Origin: Arthrobacter sp. SLBN-122
GTDB lineage: Bacteria > Actinomycetota > Actinomycetes > Actinomycetales > Micrococcaceae
Direction: 5' to 3'
Assembly: GCF_006715165.1 (NCBI RefSeq)
Contig: NZ_VFMS01000001.1
Span: 310,001-374,000, forward strand
DNA: 64,000 nucleotides
The notes beneath the pieces were generated by a model, which ran no database searches, had not been told where the DNA came from, and worked only from the letters and a program-made list of their open reading frames with translations. A program made the translations under genes and the position numbers. Position 1 is the stretch's first letter. The number at the start of each line of letters is the position of its first letter. Positions 19,611-30,113 of the stretch are shown here, piece after piece.

Positions 19611-22352
19611 CTAGCGCTTCTTCTTTTTCGCGGGGCGTTTGGCCGCATCCTGGGCAGCTGCCTTGGCAGGGTTGCCGGAGCGTCCGCCTCCTGACCGGGT
19701 CTCCACCCGGGTCTGGGTTCCACCGCTTTCACTGGGAGCCGTGTACTGCAGCTGCGCCGGCTTCTCGGGAGCTTCAAGACCTGCGGCGTGGACCTGCGGG
19801 TCAACATGCTCGGTGTGCCCGCCGGCAGCATCCTGTACTACGACATCCTGGGCAGGGGTTACTTCCACCTCAAGGTTGTAGAGGAACCCGACGCTTTCCT
19901 CGCGGATGGCCTCCATCATGCTTTGGAACATGGCGAAACCCTCGCGCTGGTATTCCACCAGCGGATCACGCTGTGCCATGGCGCGCAGGCCGATGCCTTC
20001 CTTCAGGTAATCCATTTCGTAAAGGTGTTCCTGCCATTTGCGGCCAATGACGGAAAGGACCACCCTGCGCTCAAGCTCCCGCATGCTCTCGGAACCGATG
20101 ACCTCCTCGCGGGCCTGGTACACCAGGCGGGCGTCAGAGAGAATCTCTTCCTTCAGCAGTTCAACCGTGACCCTGGACTTGCCGCCGGCTTCCTCAATGA
20201 TGTCTTCAGGCGTGACGCTGACCGGGTAGAGCGTCTTGAGGTTCGTCCACAGCTGATGCAAGTCCCAGTCGTCGCCATTGCCTTCCGCGGTTGCGGCGTC
20301 GATCAGGGCCACAATGGTGTCTTCGATGAAGAACTGCACCTTCTCATGCAGGTCGTCGCCCTCCAGGATGCGGCGGCGGTCGCTGTAGATCGCTTCGCGC
20401 TGGCGGTTGAGGACGTCGTCGTACTTCAGCACGTTCTTGCGCTGCTCGGCGTTCCGGCCTTCCACCTGTCCCTGTGCGGAGGCGATGGCACGGGAGACAA
20501 GTTTGGATTCCAGTGCGACGTCATCCGGTACCGAGCTGTTCATGAGCCGTTCCGCTGCTCCGGAGTTGAAGAGCCGCATGAGGTCATCGGTCAGCGAGAG
20601 GTAGAACCGGGACTCGCCGGGGTCGCCCTGGCGGCCGGAACGTCCGCGGAGCTGGTTGTCGATACGGCGTGATTCGTGCCGTTCGGTGCCCAGGACGTAG
20701 AGTCCTCCGAGGTCCAGGACTTCCTCGTGTTCATCCTTCACGGACTGCTTGGCAGCTTCAAACGCCGCAGGCCAGGCTGCTTCGTATTCTTCCGAGTTCT
20801 CCTCCGGGTCCAGCCCGCGCCTGGCGAGCTCGGCGACTGCGGTGAACTCGGCGTTGCCGCCCAGCATGATGTCCGTGCCGCGGCCTGCCATGTTGGTGGC
20901 TACGGTGACGGCGCCCTTCCGGCCGGCCTGGGCAACAATCGCAGCTTCCCGGGCGTGGTTCTTGGCGTTCAGGACCTCGTGCCGGATGCCTTCCTTGGCC
21001 AGCAGCTTGGACAGGTACTCGCTCTTCTCCACGCTGGTGGTGCCCACCAGCACGGGCTGGCCTTTTTCGTGCCGTTCGGCGATGTCCCGCACCACGGCGT
21101 CGAACTTTACAACCTCGTTCTTGAACACAAGGTCCGGCTGGTCGATCCGCTGCATATCCCGGTTGGTGGGGATGGCCACCACGCCCAGCTTGTAGGTGCT
21201 CATGAACTCGGCTGCCTCGGTCTCAGCGGTGCCGGTCATGCCGGAAAGCTTGTCGTACATGCGGAAATAGTTCTGCAGGGTGACGGTGGCCAGGGTCTGG
21301 TTTTCCGCCTTGATCTCGACGCCTTCCTTGGCCTCGATTGCCTGGTGCATGCCTTCGTTGTAGCGGCGCCCGGCCAGGATGCGGCCGGTGTGCTCGTCAA
21401 CGATCAGGACTTCGCCGTCCAGGATGACGTAGTCCTTGTCCCGCTTGAACAGCTCCTTGGCCTTGATGGCGTTGTTCAGGAACCCGATCAGCGGGGTGTT
21501 TGCGGATTCGTAGAGGTTGGAGATGCCAAGGTAGTCCTCGACCTTTTCGATTCCGCTCTCCAGTACGCCAACGGTGCGCTTCTTTTCGTCGACTTCGTAG
21601 TCCTTCTCGGGCTGCAGCCGGAGCACCACCTTGGCGAATTCGCTGTACCAACGGTTGGTGTCCCCCTGGGCAGGGCCGGAGATAATCAACGGCGTACGGG
21701 CCTCATCGATCAGGATGGAGTCCACTTCGTCGACGATGGCGAAGTTGTGGCCGCGCTGGACCAGTTCGTTCCGGTCCCATGCCATGTTGTCGCGCAGGTA
21801 ATCGAACCCGAACTCGTTGTTGGTTCCATAGGTGATGTCGGCTGCGTACTGCTGGCGGCGCACTGCCGGGTCCTGGTTTGCGAGGATGACGCCGCTGGTC
21901 AGGCCGAGGAAACGGTACACGCGGCCCATGAGTTCGGACTGGTATTCGGCCAGGTAATCGTTAACGGTGACCACGTGGACGCCCTTGCCCGTGAGGGCGT
22001 TCAGGTAGGCGGGAGCGGTCGCCACCAGGGTCTTGCCTTCACCGGTCTTCATTTCGGCGATGTTCCCCAGGTGCAGGGCAGCGCCACCCATCAACTGAAC
22101 GTCGAAGTGGCGCAATCCCAGTGTCCGCGAGGATGCTTCCCGCACGGCGGCAAATGCTTCCGGAAGCAGGTCGTCGAGCTTTTCGCCATCCTGGTGGCGT
22201 TCACGGAGACGGTCCGTCTCCTCTCGCAGCTCGGCGTCGCTAAAGGTCTTGAAGGAGTCTTCGAGGGCGTTGATGGAATCGGCATAATTCCTCAGCTGCC
22301 GGAGTGTTTTCTTGTCACCCGTGCGGAGAATTTTTTCGATAAGTGATGCCAC
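19611..22352 (-). CDS. secA: Preprotein translocase ATPase SecA
   Basis: SecA drives post-translational export through SecYEG. The 913-residue protein shows Walker [12 protein letters not shown] near residue 100, Walker [28 protein letters not shown]-region [39 protein letters not shown] and the helical scaffold [16 protein letters not shown]-like sequence [21 protein letters not shown]. The C-terminus ends in a basic AKKKKR-type tail with no CxCxSGK zinc motif. GTG start at 22352 with GGGAG upstream. It is the last gene of the mtrA-to-secA block. Confidence 0.98.
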   Translation of the reverse strand: MASLIEKILRTGDKKTLRQLRNYADSINALEDSFKTFSDAELREETDRLRERHQDGEKLDDLLPEAFAAVREASSRTLGLRHFDVQLMGGAALHLGNIAEMKTGEGKTLVATAPAYLNALTGKGVHVVTVNDYLAEYQSELMGRVYRFLGLTSGVILANQDPAVRRQQYAADITYGTNNEFGFDYLRDNMAWDRNELVQRGHNFAIVDEVDSILIDEARTPLIISGPAQGDTNRWYSEFAKVVLRLQPEKDYEVDEKKRTVGVLESGIEKVEDYLGISNLYESANTPLIGFLNNAIKAKELFKRDKDYVILDGEVLIVDEHTGRILAGRRYNEGMHQAIEAKEGVEIKAENQTLATVTLQNYFRMYDKLSGMTGTAETEAAEFMSTYKLGVVAIPTNRDMQRIDQPDLVFKNEVVKFDAVVRDIAERHEKGQPVLVGTTSVEKSEYLSKLLAKEGIRHEVLNAKNHAREAAIVAQAGRKGAVTVATNMAGRGTDIMLGGNAEFTAVAELARRGLDPEENSEEYEAAWPAAFEAAKQSVKDEHEEVLDLGGLYVLGTERHESRRIDNQLRGRSGRQGDPGESRFYLSLTDDLMRLFNSGAAERLMNSSVPDDVALESKLVSRAIASAQGQVEGRNAEQRKNVLKYDDVLNRQREAIYSDRRRILEGDDLHEKVQFFIEDTIVALIDAATAEGNGDDWDLHQLWTNLKTLYPVSVTPEDIIEEAGGKSRVTVELLKEEILSDARLVYQAREEVIGSESMRELERRVVLSVIGRKWQEHLYEMDYLKEGIGLRAMAQRDPLVEYQREGFAMFQSMMEAIREESVGFLYNLEVEVTPAQDVVVQDAAGGHTEHVDPQVHAAGLEAPEKPAQLQYTAPSESGGTQTRVETRSGGGRSGNPAKAAAQDAAKRPAKKKKR

Positions 22353-22451
22353 GTGAAGATGCTCCCAGTCTGATGCCGCCGAATTCTGGCGTGTTCAGTC
22401 TACGGGAGAGACACGCGGCCGGTGCCCCTTTTCCCTGAGAGCGGATACTCC

Positions 22452-23663
22452 TTACAAGCGTGGCAGTTCCTGTGACAGCCGGGCAGCGAGGTCTCCCGCC
22501 GGTCCCACTTCCACATCAGGCAGGCCAAGCCACTGACCCATCAGCTTCAGTTCGACGGCGAGTTCGACGGCGGTGTCCCCCGGTGCGTCCGGCTCGGCGA
22601 AGGCGGATCTCACCAGCAGCCGGCCGGCCGCCCGGTCCGCTTTTAGGTCAACCCTGGCCACGATCCTGTCCCGGAGCAGGAAAGGCAGGACGTAGTAGCC
22701 AAAACGCCGTTTGGGCTCCGGAGTGTAGATCTCGATCCGGTAATGGAAGCCGAACAGTTCCAGGAGGCGCCGGCGTTCAAAGACCAGGGAATCGAATGGG
22801 CTCAGCAGCGCGCGGCCGGTGGCCCGCCGCGGCAGGGCCGCCTCCGCATGCCGGTAGACCTCCCGCCCCCAGCCCGCCACGCTGACAGGCTCCAGCCTGC
22901 CTTGCTCCACCAGGTTCGCAACGGCCAGCGCCGTTGCCTTGACGGGAGTCCGGAAGTAGTCGGCGAAGCAGCGAATGCTTCCGATCCCATGTGCCCGGGC
23001 AGCCGCTTCGGTCAGCCGCTGCAGCGCAGCTGTTGGATCCGTTTCCCCTGCCGTTGGGGCCGGAAATGGGAGGACTTTGGAGGTCAGCGTGTACCTGCGC
23101 TCGAATTGCCCCGTCCTGGAGGCAGCCGATACCAGCCCCTCTTCGAACAGGTGTTCCAGGACCCGTTTCACTGCGTTCCAGTTCCACCCCCAGTTGATGG
23201 TCTGTTTTTCCTCGACATGGCCGATATGGGCGGTCAGTTCGGAGGCCGTCATGGGCCGTGACCTGGCCAGGACAGCCAGGATCCTGGCTGCAACGTCATC
23301 GCGGAGGCCCGGGTCCAGCCGCGAGGCGCCAACCCAGGACCGCTTCTGCCATGGAAGCAGATCCGGATAATGCTCCGGGCGGATATAGCTCGCCTCGTGT
23401 GCCCAGTACTCCAGCATGCGCCGGGGATGTTTGGCGGACATGCGCTGCAGTATGTCCCGGTCGTAATTGCCCAGGCGGGAGTAGAAGGGCAGGAAGTGGC
23501 TGCGGATCAGGACATTCACGGAATCGATCTGGACGAGTTGGAGCCGGGCAAAAGTCCGGCCCACCGCCCGTGCTGTCACGGGGCCGGTGGGCCGTCCTTT
23601 ATGGAGTCCCTGTGCTGCCAGTGCGATCCGCCGTGCCTGGTCAAGGCTCAGCGTTGCCGACAA
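22452..23663 (-). CDS. YcaQ/AlkX-like winged-helix DNA glycosylase
   Basis: A 403-residue protein of the winged-helix DNA-binding family that includes the interstrand-crosslink glycosylase YcaQ. The N-terminal RIALAAQGL and LVQIDSVNVLIRSH carry the QxD motif of that family. YWAHEASYIRPEHYPDLLPW and a repeat of winged helices (SELTAHIGHVEEKQTINWGWNWNAVKRVLEHLFEEGLV) follow. LLSPFDSLVFERRRLLELFGFHYRIEIYTPEPKRRFGYYVLPFLL is the conserved C-terminal block. TTG 23663 has AGAGGA five bases upstream; an earlier codon at 23771 would overlap hpf. Glycosylase activity is inferred from family. Confidence 0.88.
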   Translation of the reverse strand: MSATLSLDQARRIALAAQGLHKGRPTGPVTARAVGRTFARLQLVQIDSVNVLIRSHFLPFYSRLGNYDRDILQRMSAKHPRRMLEYWAHEASYIRPEHYPDLLPWQKRSWVGASRLDPGLRDDVAARILAVLARSRPMTASELTAHIGHVEEKQTINWGWNWNAVKRVLEHLFEEGLVSAASRTGQFERRYTLTSKVLPFPAPTAGETDPTAALQRLTEAAARAHGIGSIRCFADYFRTPVKATALAVANLVEQGRLEPVSVAGWGREVYRHAEAALPRRATGRALLSPFDSLVFERRRLLELFGFHYRIEIYTPEPKRRFGYYVLPFLLRDRIVARVDLKADRAAGRLLVRSAFAEPDAPGDTAVELAVELKLMGQWLGLPDVEVGPAGDLAARLSQELPRL

Positions 23664-23695
23664 TTCAGTCCTCTCTGATGATGGTTTTGTCCACC

Positions 23696-24421
23696 CTAAG
23701 CGTTGGCTGCGGCGTCGTCGGAGCGGTAAGCGAGGATCTTTTCCTCCACGACGGTGTCTCCCGGCTCGCATTCATGGTCCAGGGTGATGACCCCGTAGGT
23801 CCAGCCGCGCCGGCGATACACGACGGAGGGCGTGTTGGTCGCCTTGTCCACGAAAAGGTAGAAGTCGTGGCCGACAAGCTCCATGTTGTCTACGGCGTCG
23901 TCGAGGGAGAGGGAAGCAGCGGGAAAGACCTTGCGCCGGATCAGTACCGGCGACTTCCCAGCCGGGATGTCGTTGTCCACATCGTACGGGGATTTGTCTT
24001 CGGGGGCTGCCACCGCTTCGTTCCGGTGGTTGGCCTCAAGATACAGCGGTTCGTGGGCGCTGGCGGGCTCGAGTGAGGCGGTGGCCTCACGAACAGCCTT
24101 GGGAGTGTGGCGGCCATGGTGGACCTTCTTGCGGTCCTTGGCCCGCCGGAGCCGCTCAAGCAGTTTGTTGTACGCGAGGTCAAAGGCGGCAAACTTGTCT
24201 GCGGCGCTCGCTTCGGCGCGGATTACGGGTCCGCGGCCCAGGACTGTCACTTCTACTGTCAGCTGGTCGCCGGTCTGCCGGGCATTGGTCTCCTTGGAGA
24301 CTTTCGCGTCGACGCGCTGGACCTTGTCACCCAGCGATTCGATTTTCGCGATTTTTTCCCCGGCATATTCGCGGAACCGGTCTGAAACTGTCAGATTTCG
24401 TCCGCTGATCATAAACTCCAT
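23696..24421 (-). CDS. hpf: Long-form ribosome hibernation promoting factor
   Basis: The 241-residue protein stabilises inactive 100S ribosome dimers in stationary phase. Residues 1-105 form the HPF/YfiA domain (MEFMISGRNLTVSDRFREYAGEKIAKIE). The C-terminal S30AE domain from about 175 (SPVLIRRKVFPAASLSLDDAVDNMELVGHDFYLFVDKATNTPSVVYRRRGWTYGVI) is what makes it the long form. GGAGG lies five bases before ATG 24421. Its place between comF-like and secA genes is conserved in actinobacteria. The 266 bases upstream contain an AT-rich tract (about 24583-24600) but no recognisable promoter boxes. Confidence 0.96.
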   Translation of the reverse strand: MEFMISGRNLTVSDRFREYAGEKIAKIESLGDKVQRVDAKVSKETNARQTGDQLTVEVTVLGRGPVIRAEASAADKFAAFDLAYNKLLERLRRAKDRKKVHHGRHTPKAVREATASLEPASAHEPLYLEANHRNEAVAAPEDKSPYDVDNDIPAGKSPVLIRRKVFPAASLSLDDAVDNMELVGHDFYLFVDKATNTPSVVYRRRGWTYGVITLDHECEPGDTVVEEKILAYRSDDAAANA

Positions 24422-24687
24422 GGTGCCCTCCAAATGACTTCGGTGACACGACGGCGGCGCTTCCATGGGCCGGGCTGTCTGACAGTCGAGCCCCTCTCCG
24501 AGCCGCCATCGAAAGGTACATTCTGTTCTTGGTACCCACCACCGACGTTAGTTCATAGCCACTCGTTATTCATCCTTTCCCGGTTTATTTTTTTCTAAGT
24601 CATGGCGGCTTCCGGGCGGGCCGGGGGCCATGGCGTCTGGCTCCGTGGTGTCGGGTGGGCGTGTCGCGGCCAGCACGACGGCGCCCC

Positions 24688-25530
24688 TCACGTTGGCGCC
24701 GGAAGGTGCAGTGCCCGGGCTGCTTCACCGACCGTGGCGCCGGTTGTCAGGACGTCGTCGACGATAATGCAGGGCCGCCCCGCGACCAGTGCGCGGGCTC
24801 CGCGCCTGAGGCGCATGGACCCCCGGACGCGCCGCGAGCGGGCTCCCCTCCCCAATCCCTTTTGACCGCCCGCACCCTTCCTGCCGCCCGATCCGTGAGT
24901 GCCCAGCAAGGGGCCGGGCGCGGCGGTTTTGGCCAGTACGTCCGCGACGCCGATGCCTGGAAGCTGCCGAACCGCCTCTTTCAGGAGCAGGTGGACCGGA
25001 CTGAACCCCCGGTTGACGTAGGCCGCTGTGCTGGTGGGGACGGGGACCAGAAGGAAACCATTGCCGCCCGGAACTGCCGCCCTGGCTGCTCCGGCGAGCG
25101 CCCGGCCAAGGCTCCTGCCGAGCTGATGCTGGCCGTGCCGCTTGAACGACAGCAGTCCCTGCGCCAGCTCGTCCCGGTACACCCCTGCTGCCACAACGGG
25201 AAGCATGATGGTCCCGCCAACATCCATGAGGGCGGGGGCTCCGCTTTCGGCCCGGAACGGCTGCCTGGTCAGCTGGCGGATGCGGCCGGCGCAGGATGGG
25301 CACAAGGTGCTGTCTTCGGCCCCGCAGCACACACAGTCCACCGGGACTGCCAAAGCGAGCAGATCCGCCAGGGCGCCGGCCAACCAATCGATGAGGCGCA
25401 GGAGACCGGCCTCGTGTTCACCCCGGTGCAGCGCCGCCCACGGCGGGGGTGGTTGAAGGTCCGGGTCCGTTCTCCGGTTGTCCTGATGCCCGGAAGCGGC
25501 TGTGCCGATCCTGCGGAATACGCCATACAC
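24688..25530 (-). CDS. comF: ComF-family phosphoribosyltransferase-like protein
   Basis: A ComF-type protein, related to DNA-uptake factor ComFC in competent bacteria but widespread elsewhere with unknown role. Near the N-terminus is a four-cysteine zinc-finger-like motif CVCCGAEDSTLCPSC. VVAAGVYRDELAQGLLSFKRHGQHQLGRSLG and VPVPTS follow, then the phosphoribosyl-pyrophosphate motif IIVDDVLTTGATVGEAARAL near the C-terminus. The start is uncertain: I used the GTG at 25530 (280 residues); the frame stays open further, but those codons overlap lpqB and do not look coding. No other competence gene is in the window. Confidence 0.82.
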   Translation of the reverse strand: MYGVFRRIGTAASGHQDNRRTDPDLQPPPPWAALHRGEHEAGLLRLIDWLAGALADLLALAVPVDCVCCGAEDSTLCPSCAGRIRQLTRQPFRAESGAPALMDVGGTIMLPVVAAGVYRDELAQGLLSFKRHGQHQLGRSLGRALAGAARAAVPGGNGFLLVPVPTSTAAYVNRGFSPVHLLLKEAVRQLPGIGVADVLAKTAAPGPLLGTHGSGGRKGAGGQKGLGRGARSRRVRGSMRLRRGARALVAGRPCIIVDDVLTTGATVGEAARALHLPAPT

Positions 25531-25645
25531 GGTCCCACTGTGGTCCGATGCCGGTCCCGGGAGGAGGCCCGGGCGTGGCCATGTGGATAAAGCGAGGCCA
25601 TCAGGATGGCGGAAGCATTGTCCGCCGCAGTCCCCGGCAGAAACG

Positions 25646-27361
25646 TCAGCCAGGGAACGCCGGGTCGATGGGGCCCTTGATTTGCGGGGACCAGCCGTTG
25701 CCCAGGCGCTGGAAGATCCCCTCCCCGGACTGGACGTAGATGTCATCGACGCCATTTCCCGCGCTGATGGCCACGAGCCCCGGCCACGGGGCAAGCTGTT
25801 GCGGCTGTCCGGACGTGAGGGACAGCAGTTCAGGCGTGACATTGGAACCCGCAGCACCCTTCATGACGGCAACCGTGGTGCCATTGACCCAGACGCCTTG
25901 GTCGGGATCCGTGGCGGTTACCAGGGTTATGGGTGCGGTCAGTTCCCGCGGCGTGCCGTCGGCGGTACGGATGACGCCCGATACCTGCACCTTGGACTTG
26001 CCGTTTTGTTCAGATATGACCAGGGCGCGCACGCCGTCGCGCGAGATTCGGAATTCCTTGACGGTCCGGCCGGCAAGCCAGGAAGGTGCCAGCGTTACGG
26101 TGGGGACGGCGGCACCCTCTGCTACGCCGGCGGGTCGGAAGGCCACTACTTCGGTGGCTCCAGTGGCGCCGGGTCCAGCCGTCCACACCCAGTCGTTGAT
26201 GCTGAAGGTGGGCCGGCTGAGGGTACTCCTGGTGGTCAGGGCGCGGGCCGGCTGGCCGGGGCTGATGCTGTAGAGCGTGGTGCGGCCGTCGTTGAGGAAG
26301 GCGGCCGTTTGCGACACCGGGGATTCCGCCGGATAGCGGGGGTTGAGCGCGGACACCGGCTGCATGTCGGGCAGCGGCGAGACACGGTTGTTTTCGTACC
26401 GCACCAGTTCGTTGCCGCTGATGGCGATCTGTCGTGACGGCACGGTCTTGTCCAGCACCGGTGGAAGAACTGACCCGTTGTCCTCCACACGGACGAGGTC
26501 CTGGTTGGCGCGCAGCTCAACGTTGACAACGTCAGGCTGGCTGCGGAATGTCAGGGTCAGCTGCATCTGCATGCGGAGGCGGTCCTCCGCGGATGTTTCG
26601 GTCAGTTCCTTTGCGGTCAGGTCCACCTGGGCCGCCCCGGACACCACCGGCACGGATTCGCGGGCCAGCTTGATCCCGGAGGGGAAGGCGCTGGCGACGG
26701 CGCCGCGCAGGTATGGGGCGGGCCCGGCCAGCAGCGCGCTGGTCATGGCTTTGACGGTCTTGTTCTTCAGGAACCAGCGGACGTCGGGAATGGCGTAGGT
26801 GAAGGTGGGGTCGTAGAAGTAGATGGGGTAGGCACCGTAGATCACCTTGAACGTTTCTTCGGCAATGGCGGTCCCGTCCGGAATCGCCGAGATCCGCCAT
26901 TCTCCATCGACCTGGGTCACCGTTACCGGAATGCGTTCCACGGTTCCGGCCGGCGACTGGGTGGCTATGCCGTCGGCGTCCACCGTGTAGGAGACATCAA
27001 GCTCGTAGTTGAAGACGTTTTCAGTTTCTGTGGGGACAACGCGAGCCTCCCGGTATACCAGCGCGCGTTTGTCCGGTTTCCAGGACACGGCCGACGCCTG
27101 GGTCAGGTATTGGCGGGCCACCGCATAGTCGTCCTCGTAACCGCTGCCTGCCCGGTAGAAATAGTCAATGATGGTCTCCGGCGACGCGCCCTGCTGGGGC
27201 GCTGCCGGGAGGAACACCGGCGCGCTGACGTTGCCGGCGCTGCTTTCGCTGCTTTTTCCCACCGGCCCGGAGGTGGGGATCCGTGCGCAGCCTGACAGGA
27301 GGACGATCAGCAGGGCAAGCAGTGCCGCCGGGTACTTCGCCTGGCGTCCATTGGCCCTCAT
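25646..27361 (-). CDS. lpqB: Lipoprotein LpqB (GerMN domain), MtrAB partner
   Basis: A 571-residue exported lipoprotein. The signal peptide ends in the lipobox LLSGC, giving lipid attachment at Cys25. The GerMN domain lies around residues 150-330, and a C-terminal beta-propeller-like half ends in [20 protein letters not shown]. In mycobacteria LpqB binds the MtrB sensor and tunes MtrA phosphorylation. The ATG overlaps the mtrB stop as ATGA, with GGAGACACC before it, so synthesis is coupled. The same gene order is found in Mycobacterium and Streptomyces. Confidence 0.95.
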   Translation of the reverse strand: MRANGRQAKYPAALLALLIVLLSGCARIPTSGPVGKSSESSAGNVSAPVFLPAAPQQGASPETIIDYFYRAGSGYEDDYAVARQYLTQASAVSWKPDKRALVYREARVVPTETENVFNYELDVSYTVDADGIATQSPAGTVERIPVTVTQVDGEWRISAIPDGTAIAEETFKVIYGAYPIYFYDPTFTYAIPDVRWFLKNKTVKAMTSALLAGPAPYLRGAVASAFPSGIKLARESVPVVSGAAQVDLTAKELTETSAEDRLRMQMQLTLTFRSQPDVVNVELRANQDLVRVEDNGSVLPPVLDKTVPSRQIAISGNELVRYENNRVSPLPDMQPVSALNPRYPAESPVSQTAAFLNDGRTTLYSISPGQPARALTTRSTLSRPTFSINDWVWTAGPGATGATEVVAFRPAGVAEGAAVPTVTLAPSWLAGRTVKEFRISRDGVRALVISEQNGKSKVQVSGVIRTADGTPRELTAPITLVTATDPDQGVWVNGTTVAVMKGAAGSNVTPELLSLTSGQPQQLAPWPGLVAISAGNGVDDIYVQSGEGIFQRLGNGWSPQIKGPIDPAFPG

Positions 27362-29286
27362 GGTGTCTCCTCAGGTGCCCGCGAGGGAGCAGGCCGGGCC
27401 GCTCCCGTCTGCAGCACCAGCATGTTCTTGTGGTCATGTTCCAGGGGAACGCTCCCCGGCCCACCGGGATTGGTGACGTCCTTTGGTTCCAGCTGCAGTG
27501 GCGACTCGGTAATGACTTCGTCCTGCCGCAAGGGAAGGGTCAGGCGGAAGTTGGCGCCGTCGCCCTTCCTTCCCCAGGCCTGCAGCCAGCCGTGGTGCAG
27601 CTTGGTGTCCTCCATGGCGATGGACAATCCCAACCCGCTTCCCCCTGTGGTGCGCGCCCGGGCAGGGTCCGCGCGCCAGAACCTGTCGAAGACCCGCGCA
27701 GCCTGCGCCGGGTCCATTCCGATGCCGTGGTCCCTTACCGTAACTCCCACGGCAGTTTGGTTCACCGCGACGGTGACGGTCACCGGTTTGCCCTCACCGT
27801 GCTCGACTGCGTTCAGGATCAGGTTGCGCAGGATCCTGTCGATCCGCCGGGCGTCCATTTCCACAATCACGGCGTCCCCGGGAGCGGAGTAGATGATCTC
27901 CGACCCGTATTCGGCAGCCACCGGAGCAGCGCCTTCAATAACGTGTGCGATGACTTGGAGGAGGTCCTCCGGTTCAGCATCCAGCACGGCCACACCGGCA
28001 TCGAAGCGGCTGATTTCCAGGAGGTCCGAGAGGAGGGACTGGAAACGCTCCACCTGGTTGTACAGCAGTTCGGCGGACCGCTTGTTGATGGGGTCGAAGT
28101 CGTCCCGGGCGTCGTACAGGACCTCTGCCGCCATGCGGACAGTGGTCAGCGGCGTCCGCAGCTCGTGCGAAACATCGGACACAAAACGCTGCTGCATCTG
28201 CGAGAGCGTTGCCAGTTGGGTGATCTGCTCCTGCAGGCTGGCGGCCATGTGGTTGAAGGAGGCGCCAAGCCGGGCCACCTCGTCCTCGCCCCTGACCACC
28301 ATGCGCTCCTGCAGCTGCCCGGCCGCCAGTTTCTCCGACACCATCGCGGCGTGGCTCACCGGGCTTACCACGTTGCGGGTGACGTACCAGGCGACGGCGC
28401 CGATCAGGAGGACCAGTACCGCGCCGCCGGCCCAGAGGACGCTTTGGATCTCGTTGAGCGTCTGCTGCGCTGTGTTCAGGTCGTAAATCAGGTAGAGCTC
28501 GTAAACGGTGCCGTTGAAGGTCACCTTGTTCCCCACGGCGATCCCCGGCCGGTCCTCGGTGCCCACGGGGATGACCGTGGAGGCCCAGTACTGGTCCTTC
28601 CCCGACTGCTGGACGGCCTTGCGCAGCTCCGGCGGAATCACGCTGACCGTCAATTGGTCCGAAGCCCGCGACTCAACCCAACGGTTCCGGGGCTTGGTTT
28701 GCTCCGGCATCGCTTCAAAGACATAGCGGCGCTGGATCACGGAGCCCCGGCCCTCCACCGCGTTCAGGGTGTCGTAGACCAGGGTGATGACGCTGGACTG
28801 GTCGGTGACCTGGGCGCCGTCGAACGTCTCCTGCACCTGCTTGACGTTGTAACGGGTCTCAGACTCAGCCTGCGTCAGCCGCTCCTGGAACAGGTTGTTG
28901 GCGATCTGGTTGGACAGATAGGCACCCACCACGGCGAACGAAAGCACAGCCAGCATCAGTGTGGTGAGGACAGTGCGGAACTGCAGTGACCGGCGCCAGC
29001 GCCGCTGCAGGGCCCGCCCAAGGTACCTCAGCCCGGGCAGGAAGCGACGGACTCCCGTCCGGACGAGCCTGGCCACCCGCAGCGCCACGATCAGGGCGCG
29101 CCGCTGCCAGATCCTTGCCCGGAAGGCAACATGCCGGAGTCCGGGGGCGGCGGCTTCAGTGGCTTCCGGCGCGCTCTGGCCGCCGCCGTCCTGCTTTACG
29201 GCATCCGCGGAGTCCGGGGTTGCGCGCTGATCCGGTTGCCCGTCCTGCGCGGCGGGATCAGACCCCTGCTTTGTAGCCGACACCAC
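27358..29286 (-). CDS. mtrB: MtrB sensor histidine kinase
   Basis: The membrane kinase of the MtrAB system, which controls cell-wall metabolism and division in actinobacteria. A 100-residue basic, disordered N-terminus precedes TM1 ([20 protein letters not shown]). An extracytoplasmic sensor and TM2 ([21 protein letters not shown]) follow, then HAMP, the phosphoacceptor HisKA motif [18 protein letters not shown] and an HATPase with [13 protein letters not shown] and [10 protein letters not shown]. The GTG at 29286 lies 29 bases inside the mtrA 3' end; the next codon is also GTG. It is 642 residues long, somewhat longer than mycobacterial MtrB because of both tails. Confidence 0.96.
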   Translation of the reverse strand: MVSATKQGSDPAAQDGQPDQRATPDSADAVKQDGGGQSAPEATEAAAPGLRHVAFRARIWQRRALIVALRVARLVRTGVRRFLPGLRYLGRALQRRWRRSLQFRTVLTTLMLAVLSFAVVGAYLSNQIANNLFQERLTQAESETRYNVKQVQETFDGAQVTDQSSVITLVYDTLNAVEGRGSVIQRRYVFEAMPEQTKPRNRWVESRASDQLTVSVIPPELRKAVQQSGKDQYWASTVIPVGTEDRPGIAVGNKVTFNGTVYELYLIYDLNTAQQTLNEIQSVLWAGGAVLVLLIGAVAWYVTRNVVSPVSHAAMVSEKLAAGQLQERMVVRGEDEVARLGASFNHMAASLQEQITQLATLSQMQQRFVSDVSHELRTPLTTVRMAAEVLYDARDDFDPINKRSAELLYNQVERFQSLLSDLLEISRFDAGVAVLDAEPEDLLQVIAHVIEGAAPVAAEYGSEIIYSAPGDAVIVEMDARRIDRILRNLILNAVEHGEGKPVTVTVAVNQTAVGVTVRDHGIGMDPAQAARVFDRFWRADPARARTTGGSGLGLSIAMEDTKLHHGWLQAWGRKGDGANFRLTLPLRQDEVITESPLQLEPKDVTNPGGPGSVPLEHDHKNMLVLQTGAARPAPSRAPEETP

Positions 29287-29932
29287 GCACCGTCAATACG
29301 ACTTCCGGGGCTTCCGGGTCCTGCTCGATCTTGGACCGCAGGCGCTGGACATGGACGTTGACCAGGCGGGTGTCGGCGGCGTGGCGGTAGCCCCAGACCT
29401 GCTCCAGCAGCAGTTCGCGGGTGAAGACCTGCCAGGGCTTGCGTGCCAGTGCCACCAGGAGGTCGAATTCCAGCGGCGTCAGGGAGATCCGCTCATTGCC
29501 CCGGCTGACGGTGTGCCCGGCAACGTCGATGGTGATGTCCGCGATCCGAAGCGTTTCGGGGGCCTTCTGGTCCCCCGGGCGAAGGCGTGCACGCACGCGT
29601 GCCACCAGCTCGGCGGGCTTGAAGGGTTTTGGCACGTAGTCATCGGCACCGGATTCCAGTCCGCGGACGACGTCGGAGGTATCGGACTTGGCGGTCAGCA
29701 TGACGATGGGCACGTCCGACTCGGCACGGATCTGGCGGCAGACCTCGATGCCATCCATACCGGGAAGCATGAGGTCGAGCAGGACCAGGTCCGGGCGCGA
29801 GGACCGGAACACGTCCAGGGCCTGGGCGCCGTCAGCGCAAAAGACCGGCTCGAAGCCGTCATTACGGAGGACAATTCCAATCATCTCGGCCAGCGCTTCG
29901 TCATCATCTACCACCAGAATGCGTGCCTTCAT
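29258..29932 (-). CDS. mtrA: MtrA response regulator
   Basis: OmpR-family regulator paired with MtrB. The receiver domain starts MKARILVVDDDEALAEMI, with phosphoacceptor Asp53 in LVLLDLMLPGMDG and the conserved Lys in YVPKPFKP. The C-terminal winged helix includes LTPLEFDLLVALARKPWQVFTRELLLEQVWGYRHAADTRLVNVHVQRLR and ends [14 protein letters not shown] chose ATG 29932 (224 residues) because the protein then begins like every MtrA; the frame stays open to 29986. It heads the mtrA-mtrB-lpqB operon and diverges from the 30114 gene. Confidence 0.97.
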   Translation of the reverse strand: MKARILVVDDDEALAEMIGIVLRNDGFEPVFCADGAQALDVFRSSRPDLVLLDLMLPGMDGIEVCRQIRAESDVPIVMLTAKSDTSDVVRGLESGADDYVPKPFKPAELVARVRARLRPGDQKAPETLRIADITIDVAGHTVSRGNERISLTPLEFDLLVALARKPWQVFTRELLLEQVWGYRHAADTRLVNVHVQRLRSKIEQDPEAPEVVLTVRGVGYKAGV

Positions 29933-30113
29933 AGCTATATATTCCCTTATCGGGATGGGTTTGTCCTGTTGAGCGGCTTCCGGCATGGCGGGACACTAGG
30001 CCGTCCGACGCCGGAACTATAGTCTTGGGGTCATGCTCCGCGTGGCCGGTGCGCCCCTTTTGGGGCCTGTTGGCAGGGCACGGGCAGGCGGACCGGTATT
30101 GGGGGAGGAATCA

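Noticed and set aside
20676-22346. Plus-strand open frame of 556 codons
   Set aside because: It lies fully antisense to secA.
27283-28989. Plus-strand open frame of 568 codons
   Set aside because: It is antisense to mtrB, whose domains are unambiguous.
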